Positions 9,227 to 19,497 of a stretch of DNA of 54,100 nucleotides are shown piece by piece (within the stretch, counting starts at the first letter, position 1; each line of letters starts with the position of its first letter). The position numbers were made by a program, and so were the translations under genes. Source of the stretch: Rheinheimera baltica DSM 14885 (GTDB taxonomy: Bacteria > Pseudomonadota > Gammaproteobacteria > Enterobacterales > Alteromonadaceae); assembly GCF_000425345.1 (NCBI RefSeq), contig NZ_AUDG01000028.1:1-54100 (forward strand), in the 5' to 3' direction. The notes beneath the pieces were generated by a model that saw only the letters and a program-made list of their open reading frames with translations, was not told the DNA's origin and made no database searches.

Positions 9227-10570
9227 TTAATCTTGCTGGAATTGATACACTGAACCCAGTTGTAATATCTGCGTTAGTTCATCAAGTGCGGTACGAGACT
9301 CTAGCAATAATTGCGGATCGACCAAATCAGCTTCGCTTAGTTGATCGCGGTAATGCTTATCAACCCACTGGTTTAATGTGGCGAATAAACTCTCGTTCAT
9401 TAACACATGTTGATTAAGCGCTTGCTTTTCGCCTTCGCTCATTGCAACCCGCAACCGCAGACATGCCGGGCCGCCGCCATTTTGCATACTCTGTTTTACA
9501 TCGTAGTAATGCACATGCTTAATCGGCGTATTACGCTGGGTAAGCTCTGTTAAGTAAGCTGAAACCGCTGGGTTATCCTGGCTTTCTGTCGGTGCAATAA
9601 TTGCCATTTCGCCATTTGGTAGCGTAATAACCTGTGTATTAAACAGATACGTTTTAACGGCTTGCTCAACAGTAACTTCCGAGTCTTTCACTTCAATAAG
9701 GTGTAGTTCGGCGTCGTTGCCAAATTTACGTTGCAGTTCTGCCAGTTTATGCTGCGTATCAACAAAAGCTTGCTGATGATAAAACAGCACGTTTTGGTTA
9801 CCTACGGCAATAACGTCGTTGTGAAACACACCTTGATCTATAACATCGGGGTTCTGCTGAATATAAACCACATGCTCATCACTTAAACCATGTAAGCGGG
9901 CAACCGCTTCACATGCTTCAAGTGTGTGGCGGGCAGGGTAGCGTTTAGGTATTGGTTTGCTGCTGTCAAATGCATATCGTCCAAACACAAACAGTTCTAC
10001 GCCTTGTTTGCCGTAGGCACTGCAAAGTCTGGTATGATTGGCTGCGCCTTCATCACCGAAGTGATCATTGTCCGGTAAATGTGTATGATGCGCAAAATGT
10101 TTAGGGTCACGGAACATAGCCTGCAAAATTTTGCCGGTAGTGACAGGCTCTAATGAGCGGTGGAATTTGTTGGTTAAATTAGCTGGTGTAAAGTGTATTT
10201 TGCCATCTGCAGTGTCTGCACTGGGTGAAATAGTGGCAGCATTGGCTGTCCACATGCTTGATGCAGAGCACACAGCTTTAAACACAGCAGGCGCCTGTTT
10301 GGCGGCTTTTTCTATAACCTGGGCGTCTGTGCCGGTAAAGCCCAGACGACGCAGTGTATAGACATCAGGGCGTTCTTGTGGTGCTAATACCCCTTGAACC
10401 AAGCCCAAATCGTGTAAGGCTTTCATTTTACTTAAGCCTTGCTTAGCCGCTTGTCTGGGGCTTGAGCTATTTTTGGCATTAGAAAGTGAGGCAACATTGC
10501 CGATAGATAAACCGGCATAGTTGTGGGTTGGCCCTACCAGGCCATCGAAGTTTGCTTCAAAAAATTTCAT
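9227..10570 (-). CDS. astB: N-succinylarginine dihydrolase
   Basis: A 447-residue cytoplasmic enzyme of the arginine succinyltransferase (AST) pathway. It converts N2-succinylarginine to N2-succinylornithine, two NH3 and CO2. The N-terminus [20 protein letters not shown] and the motif [11 protein letters not shown] with the catalytic Cys (Cys370, equivalent to Cys365 in E. coli) are diagnostic. I chose ATG at 10568-10570 rather than the upstream ATG at 10603, because it gives the family length and N-terminus. The other pathway genes (astA, astC, astD, astE) are not in this window, so astB is separated from the rest of the pathway here. Confidence 0.95.
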   Translation of the reverse strand: MKFFEANFDGLVGPTHNYAGLSIGNVASLSNAKNSSSPRQAAKQGLSKMKALHDLGLVQGVLAPQERPDVYTLRRLGFTGTDAQVIEKAAKQAPAVFKAVCSASSMWTANAATISPSADTADGKIHFTPANLTNKFHRSLEPVTTGKILQAMFRDPKHFAHHTHLPDNDHFGDEGAANHTRLCSAYGKQGVELFVFGRYAFDSSKPIPKRYPARHTLEACEAVARLHGLSDEHVVYIQQNPDVIDQGVFHNDVIAVGNQNVLFYHQQAFVDTQHKLAELQRKFGNDAELHLIEVKDSEVTVEQAVKTYLFNTQVITLPNGEMAIIAPTESQDNPAVSAYLTELTQRNTPIKHVHYYDVKQSMQNGGGPACLRLRVAMSEGEKQALNQHVLMNESLFATLNQWVDKHYRDQLSEADLVDPQLLLESRTALDELTQILQLGSVYQFQQD

Positions 10571-10795
10571 ATTTGCTTTATATCCTTTATTTGGAATGGG
10601 CACTGTTTTTATTATTTTTGCGGCCGCTTAGGATGCTTCATTTGTTTTGGCGAACGTTTCGCCAGACAGCTCTTAATTTGAGCTGGTTTGCATAATAATG
10701 AGTTTATTCACTTGTCACAACTGCGGTTTGCGGATATATGTTAAAAAAGCAGCATTGTTGGCATGCACTGAAAAGATAGGGACCACAGGATTAAG

Positions 10796-13381
10796 ATGGC
10801 GAAATCACTGGTTATAGTCGAATCACCGGCAAAAGCGAAAACGATTAACAAGTATTTGGGTAAAGACTTTATCGTCAAATCGAGTGTTGGTCATATTCGT
10901 GATTTGCCTACGAGTAGTAGCAAAGAAAAATCAACGGATAAAAAAACGCTGAGTAAAGAAGAAAAAGCCTACCAGGCGTTGGTAGACCGTATGGGTATCG
11001 ATCCGGAAAATGGCTGGAAAGCACGTTACGAAATTTTGCCCGGTAAAGAAAAAGTGGTGAAAGAGCTCAAAGCACTTGCCGAAAAAGCCGATACCGTATA
11101 TCTGGCAACGGACTTAGACCGAGAGGGAGAAGCTATTGCCTGGCATTTGCAGCAGATTATCGGGGGCGAAGAGCAGAAATTTAAACGTGTGGTATTTAAT
11201 GAAATTACCAAAAATGCCATTCAAAGTGCGTTTAACGAACCTGGTGAGGTTAATGTCGCTCGGGTAAATGCACAGCAAGCCAGACGGTTTTTAGATCGCG
11301 TCGTCGGTTTTATGGTGTCCCCTTTACTTTGGAAAAAAGTGGCTCGCGGCTTGTCCGCCGGGCGCGTGCAATCTGTAGCCGTGCGTTTAGTGGTCGAACG
11401 CGAGCGTGAGATTAAAGCCTTTGTCCCGGAAGAATACTGGACGGTGGCAGCAGATACTTTAACTGCGGCAAAACAGGCATTGCAATTAGATGTGACCAAG
11501 CAACAGGGCAAAGCCTTTAAGCCCGTTAATAAAGCGGAAGCAGATGCCGCATTAGCCACCTTGAATACTGCTGGATACAAGGTGCTGGAGCGCGAAGATA
11601 AACCCAGTAGCAGCAAACCGCAAGCGCCGTTTATTACCTCTACTTTGCAACAAGCCGCCAGCACAAGGCTAGGCTATGGTGTTAAGAAAACCATGATGCT
11701 GGCTCAACGTCTATACGAAGCCGGTCACATCACCTATATGCGAACCGACTCAACGAATTTAAGTGCAGATGCGGTTAACGCGTGTCGTGACTATATCGTT
11801 GAGCAGTTTGGTAATAAGTACCTGCCCGAGCAACCGCTAAGCTATGGCAGCAAAGCCAACGCACAAGAAGCGCATGAAGCGATACGGCCTTCAGATGTCG
11901 ATGTGTTAGCAGGTAGCCTGGCTGATATGGAGGCTGATGCACGCAAGCTGTATGAATTGATTTGGCGTCAGTTTGTCGCGTGTCAGATGCCACCCGCATT
12001 GTATGACGTCACTAATATTATCGTGCAAGCGGCAGAATTTGAATTAAAAGCCAAAGGGCGGGTATTACGTTTTGATGGTTGGACTAAAGTACAGCCAGCC
12101 GTTAAGCGCAAAGACGAAGAAGATAGCCTGTTGCCAGATGTAAAGTCTGGCGACATGCTGCAGCTGGAGCAATTACTCAGCGCTCAGCATTTTACCAAGC
12201 CAACCGCGCGCTTTAGCGAAGCCAGTTTAGTTAAAGAGCTGGAGAAGCGCGGTATTGGCAGGCCATCTACGTATGCGTCAATCATTTCTACTATTCAAGA
12301 CCGGGGTTATGTGCGGGTTGAGAATAAGCGCTTTTATGCGGAAAAAATGGGCGAGATTGTTACAGACAGATTAGTTGAAAATTTTAACGACTTAATGAAC
12401 TACGATTTTACCGCCAATATGGAGCTGAAGTTGGATGATATAGCCAACGCCCAGGCGCAGTGGCGCAAAGAGCTTGATAGTTTTTACGGTGATTTCTCGC
12501 AAAAGTTGAAAACGGCTGAGAACGATCCTGAACAAGGTGGCATGCGTTTAAATCAAGTTGTTATTACTGATATCGTTTGTCCAACATGTGGCCGAGCCAT
12601 GGGTATTCGTACTGCGTCAACCGGGGTGTTTCTCGGGTGCTCTGGTTACAATCTTCCGCCTAAAGAACGTTGTACTACCACGATGAATTTAGTGTCAGGC
12701 GATGAAGCGGTTAAGGTTGTTGACGATGAGGAAATGGAAACTGAAGCATTACGGCAGAAAAAGCGTTGTGCCAAGTGCGGAACCGCAATGGACAGCTATT
12801 TAATTGATGAGCAGCGCAAATTGCATGTTTGTGGGAATAACCCGGCTTGTGATGGCTTTGATGTTGAGCAGGGCAGTTTCAAGATTAAAGGCTACGATGG
12901 CCCGCTAATTGAGTGTGATAAATGCGGTTCAGATATGCAATTAAAGTCAGGCCGATTCGGTAAGTACTTTGGTTGCACCAATTCGGAGTGTAAAAATACC
13001 CGTAAGCTGTTACGCAGTGGAGAAGCCGCGCCACCAAAAGAAGATCCGGTGCATTTGCCTGAACTTAAGTGTGAAAAATCTGACGCTTATTTTGTGCTGC
13101 GCGATGGGGCGGCAGGTTTATTCCTTGCCGCGTCTACGTTTCCTAAATCACGTGAAACCCGGGCTCCATTGGTTGCTGAACTGGCTCAATTTCGTGAACG
13201 TTTATCACCGAAGTTTTATTATTTAGCCGATGCCCCGGTAAAAGATCCGGATGGAAATCCGGCGATAGTGCGTTGGAGCCGTAAGACGAAACAACAATAT
13301 GTCATGTCTGAGCGAGACGGCAAAGCAAGTGGCTGGTCAGCGTGGTTTGAGAATGGCAAATGGGTTGTAACGAAAAGCTAG
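10796..13381 (+). CDS. topA: DNA topoisomerase I
   Basis: An 861-residue type IA topoisomerase that relaxes negative supercoils. The Toprim domain begins [19 protein letters not shown] and carries DLDREGE. The active-site Tyr314 lies in [11 protein letters not shown] (Tyr319 in E. coli). Three C-terminal four-cysteine zinc ribbons are visible, starting CPTCG, CAKCG and CDKCG, followed by a zinc-free C-terminal repeat ending [12 protein letters not shown]. Length is close to E. coli TopA (865). The ribosome site is AGGA, 5 bases before the ATG. A strong terminator follows, so it is a single-gene transcript. Confidence 0.97.
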   Translation: MAKSLVIVESPAKAKTINKYLGKDFIVKSSVGHIRDLPTSSSKEKSTDKKTLSKEEKAYQALVDRMGIDPENGWKARYEILPGKEKVVKELKALAEKADTVYLATDLDREGEAIAWHLQQIIGGEEQKFKRVVFNEITKNAIQSAFNEPGEVNVARVNAQQARRFLDRVVGFMVSPLLWKKVARGLSAGRVQSVAVRLVVEREREIKAFVPEEYWTVAADTLTAAKQALQLDVTKQQGKAFKPVNKAEADAALATLNTAGYKVLEREDKPSSSKPQAPFITSTLQQAASTRLGYGVKKTMMLAQRLYEAGHITYMRTDSTNLSADAVNACRDYIVEQFGNKYLPEQPLSYGSKANAQEAHEAIRPSDVDVLAGSLADMEADARKLYELIWRQFVACQMPPALYDVTNIIVQAAEFELKAKGRVLRFDGWTKVQPAVKRKDEEDSLLPDVKSGDMLQLEQLLSAQHFTKPTARFSEASLVKELEKRGIGRPSTYASIISTIQDRGYVRVENKRFYAEKMGEIVTDRLVENFNDLMNYDFTANMELKLDDIANAQAQWRKELDSFYGDFSQKLKTAENDPEQGGMRLNQVVITDIVCPTCGRAMGIRTASTGVFLGCSGYNLPPKERCTTTMNLVSGDEAVKVVDDEEMETEALRQKKRCAKCGTAMDSYLIDEQRKLHVCGNNPACDGFDVEQGSFKIKGYDGPLIECDKCGSDMQLKSGRFGKYFGCTNSECKNTRKLLRSGEAAPPKEDPVHLPELKCEKSDAYFVLRDGAAGLFLAASTFPKSRETRAPLVAELAQFRERLSPKFYYLADAPVKDPDGNPAIVRWSRKTKQQYVMSERDGKASGWSAWFENGKWVVTKS

Positions 13382-13394
13382 TGTGTTAATGACT

Positions 13395-13426
13395 AAAAAG
13401 GGGTTGCCACTGCAACCCCTTTTTTA
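13395..13426 (+). terminator. Rho-independent terminator of topA
   Basis: AAAAAGGGGTTGC (13395-13407) pairs with GCAACCCCTTTTT (13412-13424) around a CACT loop, with further T's. The stem starts 14 bases after the topA stop. The A/T symmetry may allow termination of the leftward operon as well. Confidence 0.93.
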
Positions 13427-13453
13427 ATTGTGCTTTTATAGATTAAACGGTTG

Positions 13454-14218
13454 TTACCATTTGCGTTTTGGTGCAAATAACTCGTCCAGATCTTTGTTTT
13501 CTTTTTCTTCTTTCTTTTCGCGATCCCGCATATTGCCTTCTTTAAGCTCACTGGCTATATCTTGTAAGGTTTGTATTACTTCTGACTTTCGCGTTGTAGA
13601 ATAGTCATCTTGATGTGGTGTGTTACTCAGTGCAGTAAGCGCTTTTTCATAATATTGTCTTGCTGACCCTAGCATGTTGTTTGTTCTGGCCTGGCTACCG
13701 CGTTTTATCTGGCTTTCTACGTTTATTTTAAGCTGTAAGATTTCCAGGCGCTTGTCTTCCTGTATCACCATTTGCGTATCAACATTGCCTCGGGCGTGCT
13801 CTGCGCGCAGTACTGTACGTAGTTTTTTAATGCCTTTAATCATGCCAATTAGCTGTTGATCATTATCCGGCAAGGCTACTGCATCCATATTGCCACTTGT
13901 ATCTGAACTCGCATCGGCAAGACGCTTTTCAGTTTCTTCTAGTCGCTGCTTAATGTCTCTGGCGCCATTCTCCAATTCAACCATCGCTTTTAACGTTAAT
14001 GCTGTTCGCTTTAGCAACATTTGACTAATACCTGGAGACATTGGCACGTTTGCCGAATTCACAAGAAGCTCTTCAGTGTCTTCTAGTATTGTCCGAAGCT
14101 TACTAAATTCTGCTCGTCTTAAGGTTGCCAAACGCTCTTTATGTTGTTGAATAGTATTGACTATTACAGCAATAACGACCAGTGCAATTACCAGTGTTAT
14201 TATCAAGGTTAACAGCAT
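13454..14218 (-). CDS. Membrane-anchored coiled-coil protein of unknown function
   Basis: I do not recognise this 254-residue protein. It starts with a long hydrophobic segment (about residues 2-23) that should be a membrane anchor. Long, heptad-rich, highly charged helices follow (for example residues 25-120 and 150-200), then a very basic and acidic tail (REKKEEKENKDLDELF) that ends KRKW. The most likely topology is a single-pass inner-membrane protein with a cytoplasmic coiled coil. It lies 75 bases downstream of the orphan histidine kinase on the same strand, so the two may be co-transcribed. Function is unknown. Confidence 0.7.
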   Translation of the reverse strand: MLLTLIITLVIALVVIAVIVNTIQQHKERLATLRRAEFSKLRTILEDTEELLVNSANVPMSPGISQMLLKRTALTLKAMVELENGARDIKQRLEETEKRLADASSDTSGNMDAVALPDNDQQLIGMIKGIKKLRTVLRAEHARGNVDTQMVIQEDKRLEILQLKINVESQIKRGSQARTNNMLGSARQYYEKALTALSNTPHQDDYSTTRKSEVIQTLQDIASELKEGNMRDREKKEEKENKDLDELFAPKRKW

Positions 14219-14293
14219 CTAAACCTCATTCCAGACTCAGTTTTATCATCATATTAATCACAAAACAGGTTAAATAACAGCTGTCCTCTTGTT

Positions 14294-14986
14294 TCAAGGT
14301 AAGATCAACTGAAATACGCCACCACCTAGTTTGCCACCGTTGTTTAAGTTTACAGCCCCTTGACTACCTTTGTTAGAATGCGCAGCTGCAATGAGTTTAG
14401 CAAAAAATATACCAAGACCGGTATGATTGTTCGCAAAGTCGGGCGTGCTCATGTTGACAGTACTTTGGTTCATCATCAAGTCAGGAAAACCGGGCCCGTC
14501 ATCATGTACTTCAATGACTAACTGGTTTTCTTGAGCTGTTATCTTTAGCAATACTGTCGTTTGGCAGTATCGCAACGCGTTTGATACGGCGTCGTTTAAC
14601 AAGTTTATGATAAGGTCATAGTCAAAAAACCATCGCAACTCGTCACGTTGTTCTATCTCCATCCGCAGTTTACGTTGTTCAATATAGAACTGATTTTTTA
14701 GTAGTACTTCTTCAGTAACGTCGCATAAATAGTGCTCGTCTATTTGAACGGGAAATTGATTGCGTTCAAGCCGATACAGCGCCAACAACTGTAACAGATT
14801 TGAATTTAACCGATTGGCCTCGTAATTTAAACGCGCTAACTCCTCTCTGGCACTGTCTGATAGCTGGTGGCTTTCTTGCTGAATAAGCTCTGAGGATTGA
14901 ATCAGCATACATAATGAATTTTTCATATCGTGCACGGCGGATGCCAGCACTGACGCGAAGTCTATCGCGGGAGTTATTTTGCTCAT
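14294..14986 (-). CDS. Orphan soluble histidine kinase
   Basis: A 230-residue protein with a minimal kinase core. The H-box region SAVHDMKNSL holds His19, the probable phosphorylation site. After it come an N-box (NDAVSNALRY), a G1 box (VHDDGPGFP), a G2 box (HTGLGIFFAKLI) and a C-terminal GGGVFQLILP strand of the HATPase_c fold. There is no transmembrane helix and no PAS, GAF or HAMP input domain, and no response regulator gene is adjacent. It therefore probably acts as a cytoplasmic kinase or phosphatase partner of a regulator encoded elsewhere. It precedes the coiled-coil membrane protein on the same strand. Confidence 0.8.
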   Translation of the reverse strand: MSKITPAIDFASVLASAVHDMKNSLCMLIQSSELIQQESHQLSDSAREELARLNYEANRLNSNLLQLLALYRLERNQFPVQIDEHYLCDVTEEVLLKNQFYIEQRKLRMEIEQRDELRWFFDYDLIINLLNDAVSNALRYCQTTVLLKITAQENQLVIEVHDDGPGFPDLMMNQSTVNMSTPDFANNHTGLGIFFAKLIAAAHSNKGSQGAVNLNNGGKLGGGVFQLILP

Positions 14987-15143
14987 CTCAATTTAACCCT
15001 CAAGGCTTTAGCCACAGCAAGTTTGTAGGATACATGTTGTTTTTAGTTACCATTAGTTATAGTAACCGGCAAATTAAATATTAGTTGGAATATCCTGCCA
15101 TATATGTATATTGAGCAATGATATGCCATTACCGGACTTGTGA

Positions 15144-16124
<981 letters not shown>

Positions 16125-16188
16125 ACCAGTAAAAGCCCTTATTACTTTGATTGTAATTGGCTTTGAACTTTCAAATGTAAATGCTATT

Positions 16189-16207
16189 GCAAATGGTAAT
16201 TATTCTC
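16189..16207 (+). promoter_or_regulatory. Fur-box-like operator before the PepSY operon
   Basis: The 19 bases GCAAATGGTAATTATTCTC match 14 of 19 positions of the Fur consensus GATAATGATAATCATTATC. The site lies about 40 bases upstream of the PepSY gene start, where it would overlap a promoter. Iron-dependent repression is an inference from this match and from what is known of similar operons. Confidence 0.5.
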
Positions 16208-16247
16208 AGTAAGATGCTTGCGGTGTTAAGCGTTAAGTATTCTTACT

Positions 16248-16877
16248 ATGAACTCATTCCAAAAAAACGTCATTTTTGCAAAATTTGTGCGCGTGTTGCA
16301 CAGTTACAGCTCTATGCTGGTATTGGTTTTGCTGCTTTTTTTTGCCATTACGGGTTTAACCTTAAATCATCCTGATGTACTTCATTCTAAGGCCGGATAC
16401 GTGTCCGAGCGCGTTATACTTCCGTTACCTGAGTATTTGCAGTTAAGTCTCATACCCCAATCTGAAGAAGCGCAAGCCGAACTTGCCCATCAATTTCGTC
16501 AGTGGTTAAGTACTGAAGATCACGTTAAAGCGTCAACCTACAAATATCAATTTGATATTGCAGAACAGCTGCTTGAGTTAGATTTCAAGCGGCCTGGAGG
16601 CTATGCGAATGTTGTCGTAGATTTTGCTGCCGGGCAAGCCGACGTTGATAAAGAGTTTAGCGGTTATCTGACATTGCTTAACGAGCTACATAAGGGACGA
16701 AATGCGGGAGCTAGTTGGATTTTTTTAATAGATGCCACTGCACTTGCTTGCATTGTGTTTGCTTTGACCGGGTTTTATCTGCTGTTGAAGCAACCATCCC
16801 GACGACCTATTGGCAATAGCCTGGCCATGCTGGGCGTTTTTCTCGCACTTTTCGCATACATCTTGTCATTACATTAA
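16248..16877 (+). CDS. PepSY-associated transmembrane protein
   Basis: A 209-residue inner-membrane protein. A first membrane helix (about residues 20-42, ending ITGLTLNHP) is followed by a periplasmic domain of about 110 residues and two closely spaced C-terminal helices. This helix-TGLxLNHP start is typical of PepSY-associated TM proteins, which occur in Fur-controlled iron or heme uptake loci. It is the first gene of a three-gene set with the DUF2271 and DUF4198 proteins, spaced by 25 and 53 bases. It may be linked to siderophore or heme reduction or transport, but its biochemical role is unknown. Confidence 0.75.
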   Translation: MNSFQKNVIFAKFVRVLHSYSSMLVLVLLLFFAITGLTLNHPDVLHSKAGYVSERVILPLPEYLQLSLIPQSEEAQAELAHQFRQWLSTEDHVKASTYKYQFDIAEQLLELDFKRPGGYANVVVDFAAGQADVDKEFSGYLTLLNELHKGRNAGASWIFLIDATALACIVFALTGFYLLLKQPSRRPIGNSLAMLGVFLALFAYILSLH

Positions 16878-16902
16878 TGTCTCACAGCAGTCGGAGTTTA
16901 CT

Positions 16903-17400
16903 ATGAAATTTGTCATTACCCGTTTAATTGTCTGGTTTAGTGCACTGTTGCTAAGTGGCAATGTAATAGCCGCTCCAAGCGAAATTACGTTAGAGCTGCC
17001 TCAAATTGAAACGAGCCAATACCACCGGCCCTATGTCGCGGTATGGGTTGAGGATGCGCAGCAACAACCGGTAAAGCTGATAGCGCTATGGGTAGAGAAA
17101 CCCGATTGGCTAAAAGATCTGCGCCGTTTTTGGCGGAAAATTGGCCGTAGCAATACTGCGCTTGTAGATGCAGTTAGTGGTGCGACGAAAAAAACTGGAC
17201 ATTATACGCTGCATTGGGATGGTAAAGATGATCAGGGGAAAATGCTGGCTACAGGTAATTATACCTTGTTTGTTGAGGCTGCACGTGAGCAGGGTGGGCG
17301 CAGTCTGGCAAAACATGCATTTCAACTTCCGGCAACGCACGGTGTTATTGAGATTGCGGCCGAGGGCGAGCTTGGCGTTATCTCTGCAGTGATGCGCTAA
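16903..17400 (+). CDS. DUF2271 periplasmic protein
   Basis: A 165-residue exported protein of the DUF2271 family. The open frame extends further upstream, but ATG at 16903 has a CGGAG site in front and gives a clear signal peptide (about residues 1-23, cleaved after NVIAA). The mature part has the family features RPYVAVWVED, a Trp-rich strand (WVEKPDWLKDL) and a HWDGKDDQGKML turn. That turn resembles the FlgD-type Ig repeat, in which a Trp-Asp-Gly-x-Asp turn links beta strands. It is co-transcribed with the PepSY and DUF4198 genes. Biochemical function is unknown. Confidence 0.8.
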   Translation: MKFVITRLIVWFSALLLSGNVIAAPSEITLELPQIETSQYHRPYVAVWVEDAQQQPVKLIALWVEKPDWLKDLRRFWRKIGRSNTALVDAVSGATKKTGHYTLHWDGKDDQGKMLATGNYTLFVEAAREQGGRSLAKHAFQLPATHGVIEIAAEGELGVISAVMR

Positions 17401-17453
17401 CACTAAATTTATAAGCATTAAATTTATACGTATTTAATAATAAGGATTTGTTT

Positions 17454-18254
17454 ATGTTGAAAAAAGCAGTATTACTTTTGTCCTCGCTATTCCTTAGCAG
17501 CAGCTTACAAGCGCATACTTTGTGGTTAGTACCTAGCCATTATGTGTTGTCCAAACCGAATAGTTGGATAGCGGTTGATGCCTCTGCGGCTAACATGACA
17601 TTTGTGCCGGATAAGGGTATTTCTTTGAATGCATTAAAGCTTTATTCACCTGACGGCAGTTCAAAAGCAATTAAAGACGTGTATCAGGGAAAACGTAAAT
17701 CAATGGCTGATGTACAATTAGCAGGTGATGGCTCCTATCGCCTGGAATTGGCTAACCCGCCTCGATTTATGACCCTGTACGAGCTAAACGGCGAGCGTAA
17801 GCGTTTAATGGCCGATAAGCAGCAACGTGCCGCGCAGTTACCGGCTGGTGCAACTAATGTAGAAACGGTAAAAAGTAGAAGCCGCAGTTTCGCATACATT
17901 ACGGTAAATGCCCCGACTGATACGGTATTAACATTACAAGGCGAAGGGCTTGAAATTAGCAGTTCAACTCATCCGGCAGATGTAGTGGCTCAAGAGGCAC
18001 TGCAGTTTGTGTTTAATATCAATGGTAAACCGCAACAGCATGTTAAAGGCGTATTGTCTTATGCTGGCGAATTATATCGCAACGCGGCAGAGCGCATAGA
18101 GTTTATAACTGACAGTGACGGCGTATTTCGTTTTGTGCCTGAGCAGGCAGGACGCTATTTAATTGAAGCGTCATACTCCGCTGATATAGCATCTGCGCAA
18201 GCAGATAAAGTGCGTGAATCTATAACCTATAGTTTTGAAGTTGCGCTGCCTTAA
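17454..18254 (+). CDS. DUF4198 periplasmic protein
   Basis: A 266-residue exported protein. ATG at 17454 is chosen because an AAGGA site lies 8 bases upstream and the signal peptide (about 20 residues, ending LQAHTLW) is then complete. A new N-terminus beginning with His after cleavage (AHTLWLVPS) is a hallmark of DUF4198 proteins, in which that His may bind metal. A C-terminal beta-rich domain (about residues 180-266) resembles carboxypeptidase-regulatory or CNA-B folds. The gene is third in the putative Fur-regulated operon and is followed by a terminator. A role in metal or metal-chelate handling is inferred. Confidence 0.8.
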   Translation: MLKKAVLLLSSLFLSSSLQAHTLWLVPSHYVLSKPNSWIAVDASAANMTFVPDKGISLNALKLYSPDGSSKAIKDVYQGKRKSMADVQLAGDGSYRLELANPPRFMTLYELNGERKRLMADKQQRAAQLPAGATNVETVKSRSRSFAYITVNAPTDTVLTLQGEGLEISSSTHPADVVAQEALQFVFNINGKPQQHVKGVLSYAGELYRNAAERIEFITDSDGVFRFVPEQAGRYLIEASYSADIASAQADKVRESITYSFEVALP

Positions 18255-18278
18255 ACGGGAACAACGCGATCTTTTACA

Positions 18279-18310
18279 AAAACCAGTCTAATGCATTAGG
18301 CTGGTTTTCT
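18279..18310 (+). terminator. Rho-independent terminator
   Basis: A 13-bp stem with one G-T pair (18279-18291 with 18296-18308) closes a TGCA loop and ends in T's. It lies 25 bases after the DUF4198 stop and just before pdxB. Confidence 0.88.
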
Positions 18311-18361
18311 GCTCTTTGTTACACTGCTTGCCACTCAAAAGCCTGTCGTCAGGATGAATAG

Positions 18362-19483
18362 ATGCAAATATTTGCTGATGAAAATATGCCGTTGGTTAAT
18401 GCGTTCTTCGAAGACATAGGGGACGTTACGCTGTTCAACGGTCGAAATGTGACAGCATCCCAGCTAGAGAACGCCGATATTTTATTAGTTCGTTCTGTTA
18501 CAAACGTAAATGCTGAATTATTGGCAAAAAACAGTAAGCTCAAGTTTGTTGGTACAGCAACGATAGGTATGGATCATATTGACCAGGCCTATCTTGCGTC
18601 GCGCAACGTAAGCTTTGCCAGTGCACCGGGTTGCAATGCGCAATCTGTTGTTGAGTATGTACTAAGCAGTCTATGGTGTCTGGCTGAGCGCTATCAGTGG
18701 CACCTGGAGAAAAAAACCGTTGGTATTGTCGGTGTTGGTAATATTGGTAGCCGGTTAGTCAGGGCCTTAACAGCGCTTAATATTAAGGTGTTGCAGTGCG
18801 ATCCTGTGCGTGCAGAGCAAGACAACGGTTTTGAACACACGGATTTTGATCTGCTATGTCAGCATGCAGACATTATCAGTTTTCATACACCACTGCAGAC
18901 ATTGGGTAAATGGCCGACCAGGCACATGTTAAATACAACGTCGTTGCAGCGGCTAAAACCTGATTGCGCCATCATCAATGCGTCGCGTGGGGCCGTTATT
19001 GATAATCATGCGTTACTGAATGATCTGCTTGTAACGCACCGGCGCCGTGCCGTTGTGCTCGACGTATGGGAAAGTGAGCCCGATATTCTTACCGCATTGC
19101 TTCCTTATGTTGATATTGCAACAGCTCATATTGCCGGACATAGCGTGGAAGGTAAGGCTCGGGGGACAGAAATGCTGTACCAGCATTGCTGCAAATTGCT
19201 TGGGCAGCCCGTTATTCATCAGCTTGGGCAAGTTTTGTCCGTACCAGCAATGGAAAAATTGCAAATATCTGAAAAATTTAGGCTTCCAGATGTCCAAAAT
19301 TTAGCAAGACTGTTATATGATGTTCGCCGTGACGATGCCATGTTGCGTCAGCATCTGGCAGAACAGGGTTTTGACTGGTTGCGTAAACATTATCCACCGC
19401 GTCGAGAGTTCGGCTCGTTACAGCTGTGCGGCAAAATAGTACCTGACTATTTGCCGCAATTAGGTTTTAGCCTCGCACAATAA
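18362..19483 (+). CDS. pdxB: Erythronate-4-phosphate dehydrogenase
   Basis: A 373-residue D-2-hydroxyacid dehydrogenase of pyridoxal phosphate synthesis. It oxidises 4-phosphoerythronate to 2-oxo-3-hydroxy-4-phosphobutanoate. The N-terminus MQIFADENMPLV, the NAD loop VGVGNIGSRL, the INASRGAVID segment and the HIAGHSVEGKARGTEM catalytic-His region are typical of PdxB, and a C-terminal dimerisation domain is present. Length fits E. coli PdxB (378). The AGGAT ribosome site is close to the ATG. It is followed 14 bases later by asd, the same relation as pdxB-usg in enterics. Confidence 0.95.
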   Translation: MQIFADENMPLVNAFFEDIGDVTLFNGRNVTASQLENADILLVRSVTNVNAELLAKNSKLKFVGTATIGMDHIDQAYLASRNVSFASAPGCNAQSVVEYVLSSLWCLAERYQWHLEKKTVGIVGVGNIGSRLVRALTALNIKVLQCDPVRAEQDNGFEHTDFDLLCQHADIISFHTPLQTLGKWPTRHMLNTTSLQRLKPDCAIINASRGAVIDNHALLNDLLVTHRRRAVVLDVWESEPDILTALLPYVDIATAHIAGHSVEGKARGTEMLYQHCCKLLGQPVIHQLGQVLSVPAMEKLQISEKFRLPDVQNLARLLYDVRRDDAMLRQHLAEQGFDWLRKHYPPRREFGSLQLCGKIVPDYLPQLGFSLAQ

Positions 19484-19497
19484 TATGAGGGAATGTC

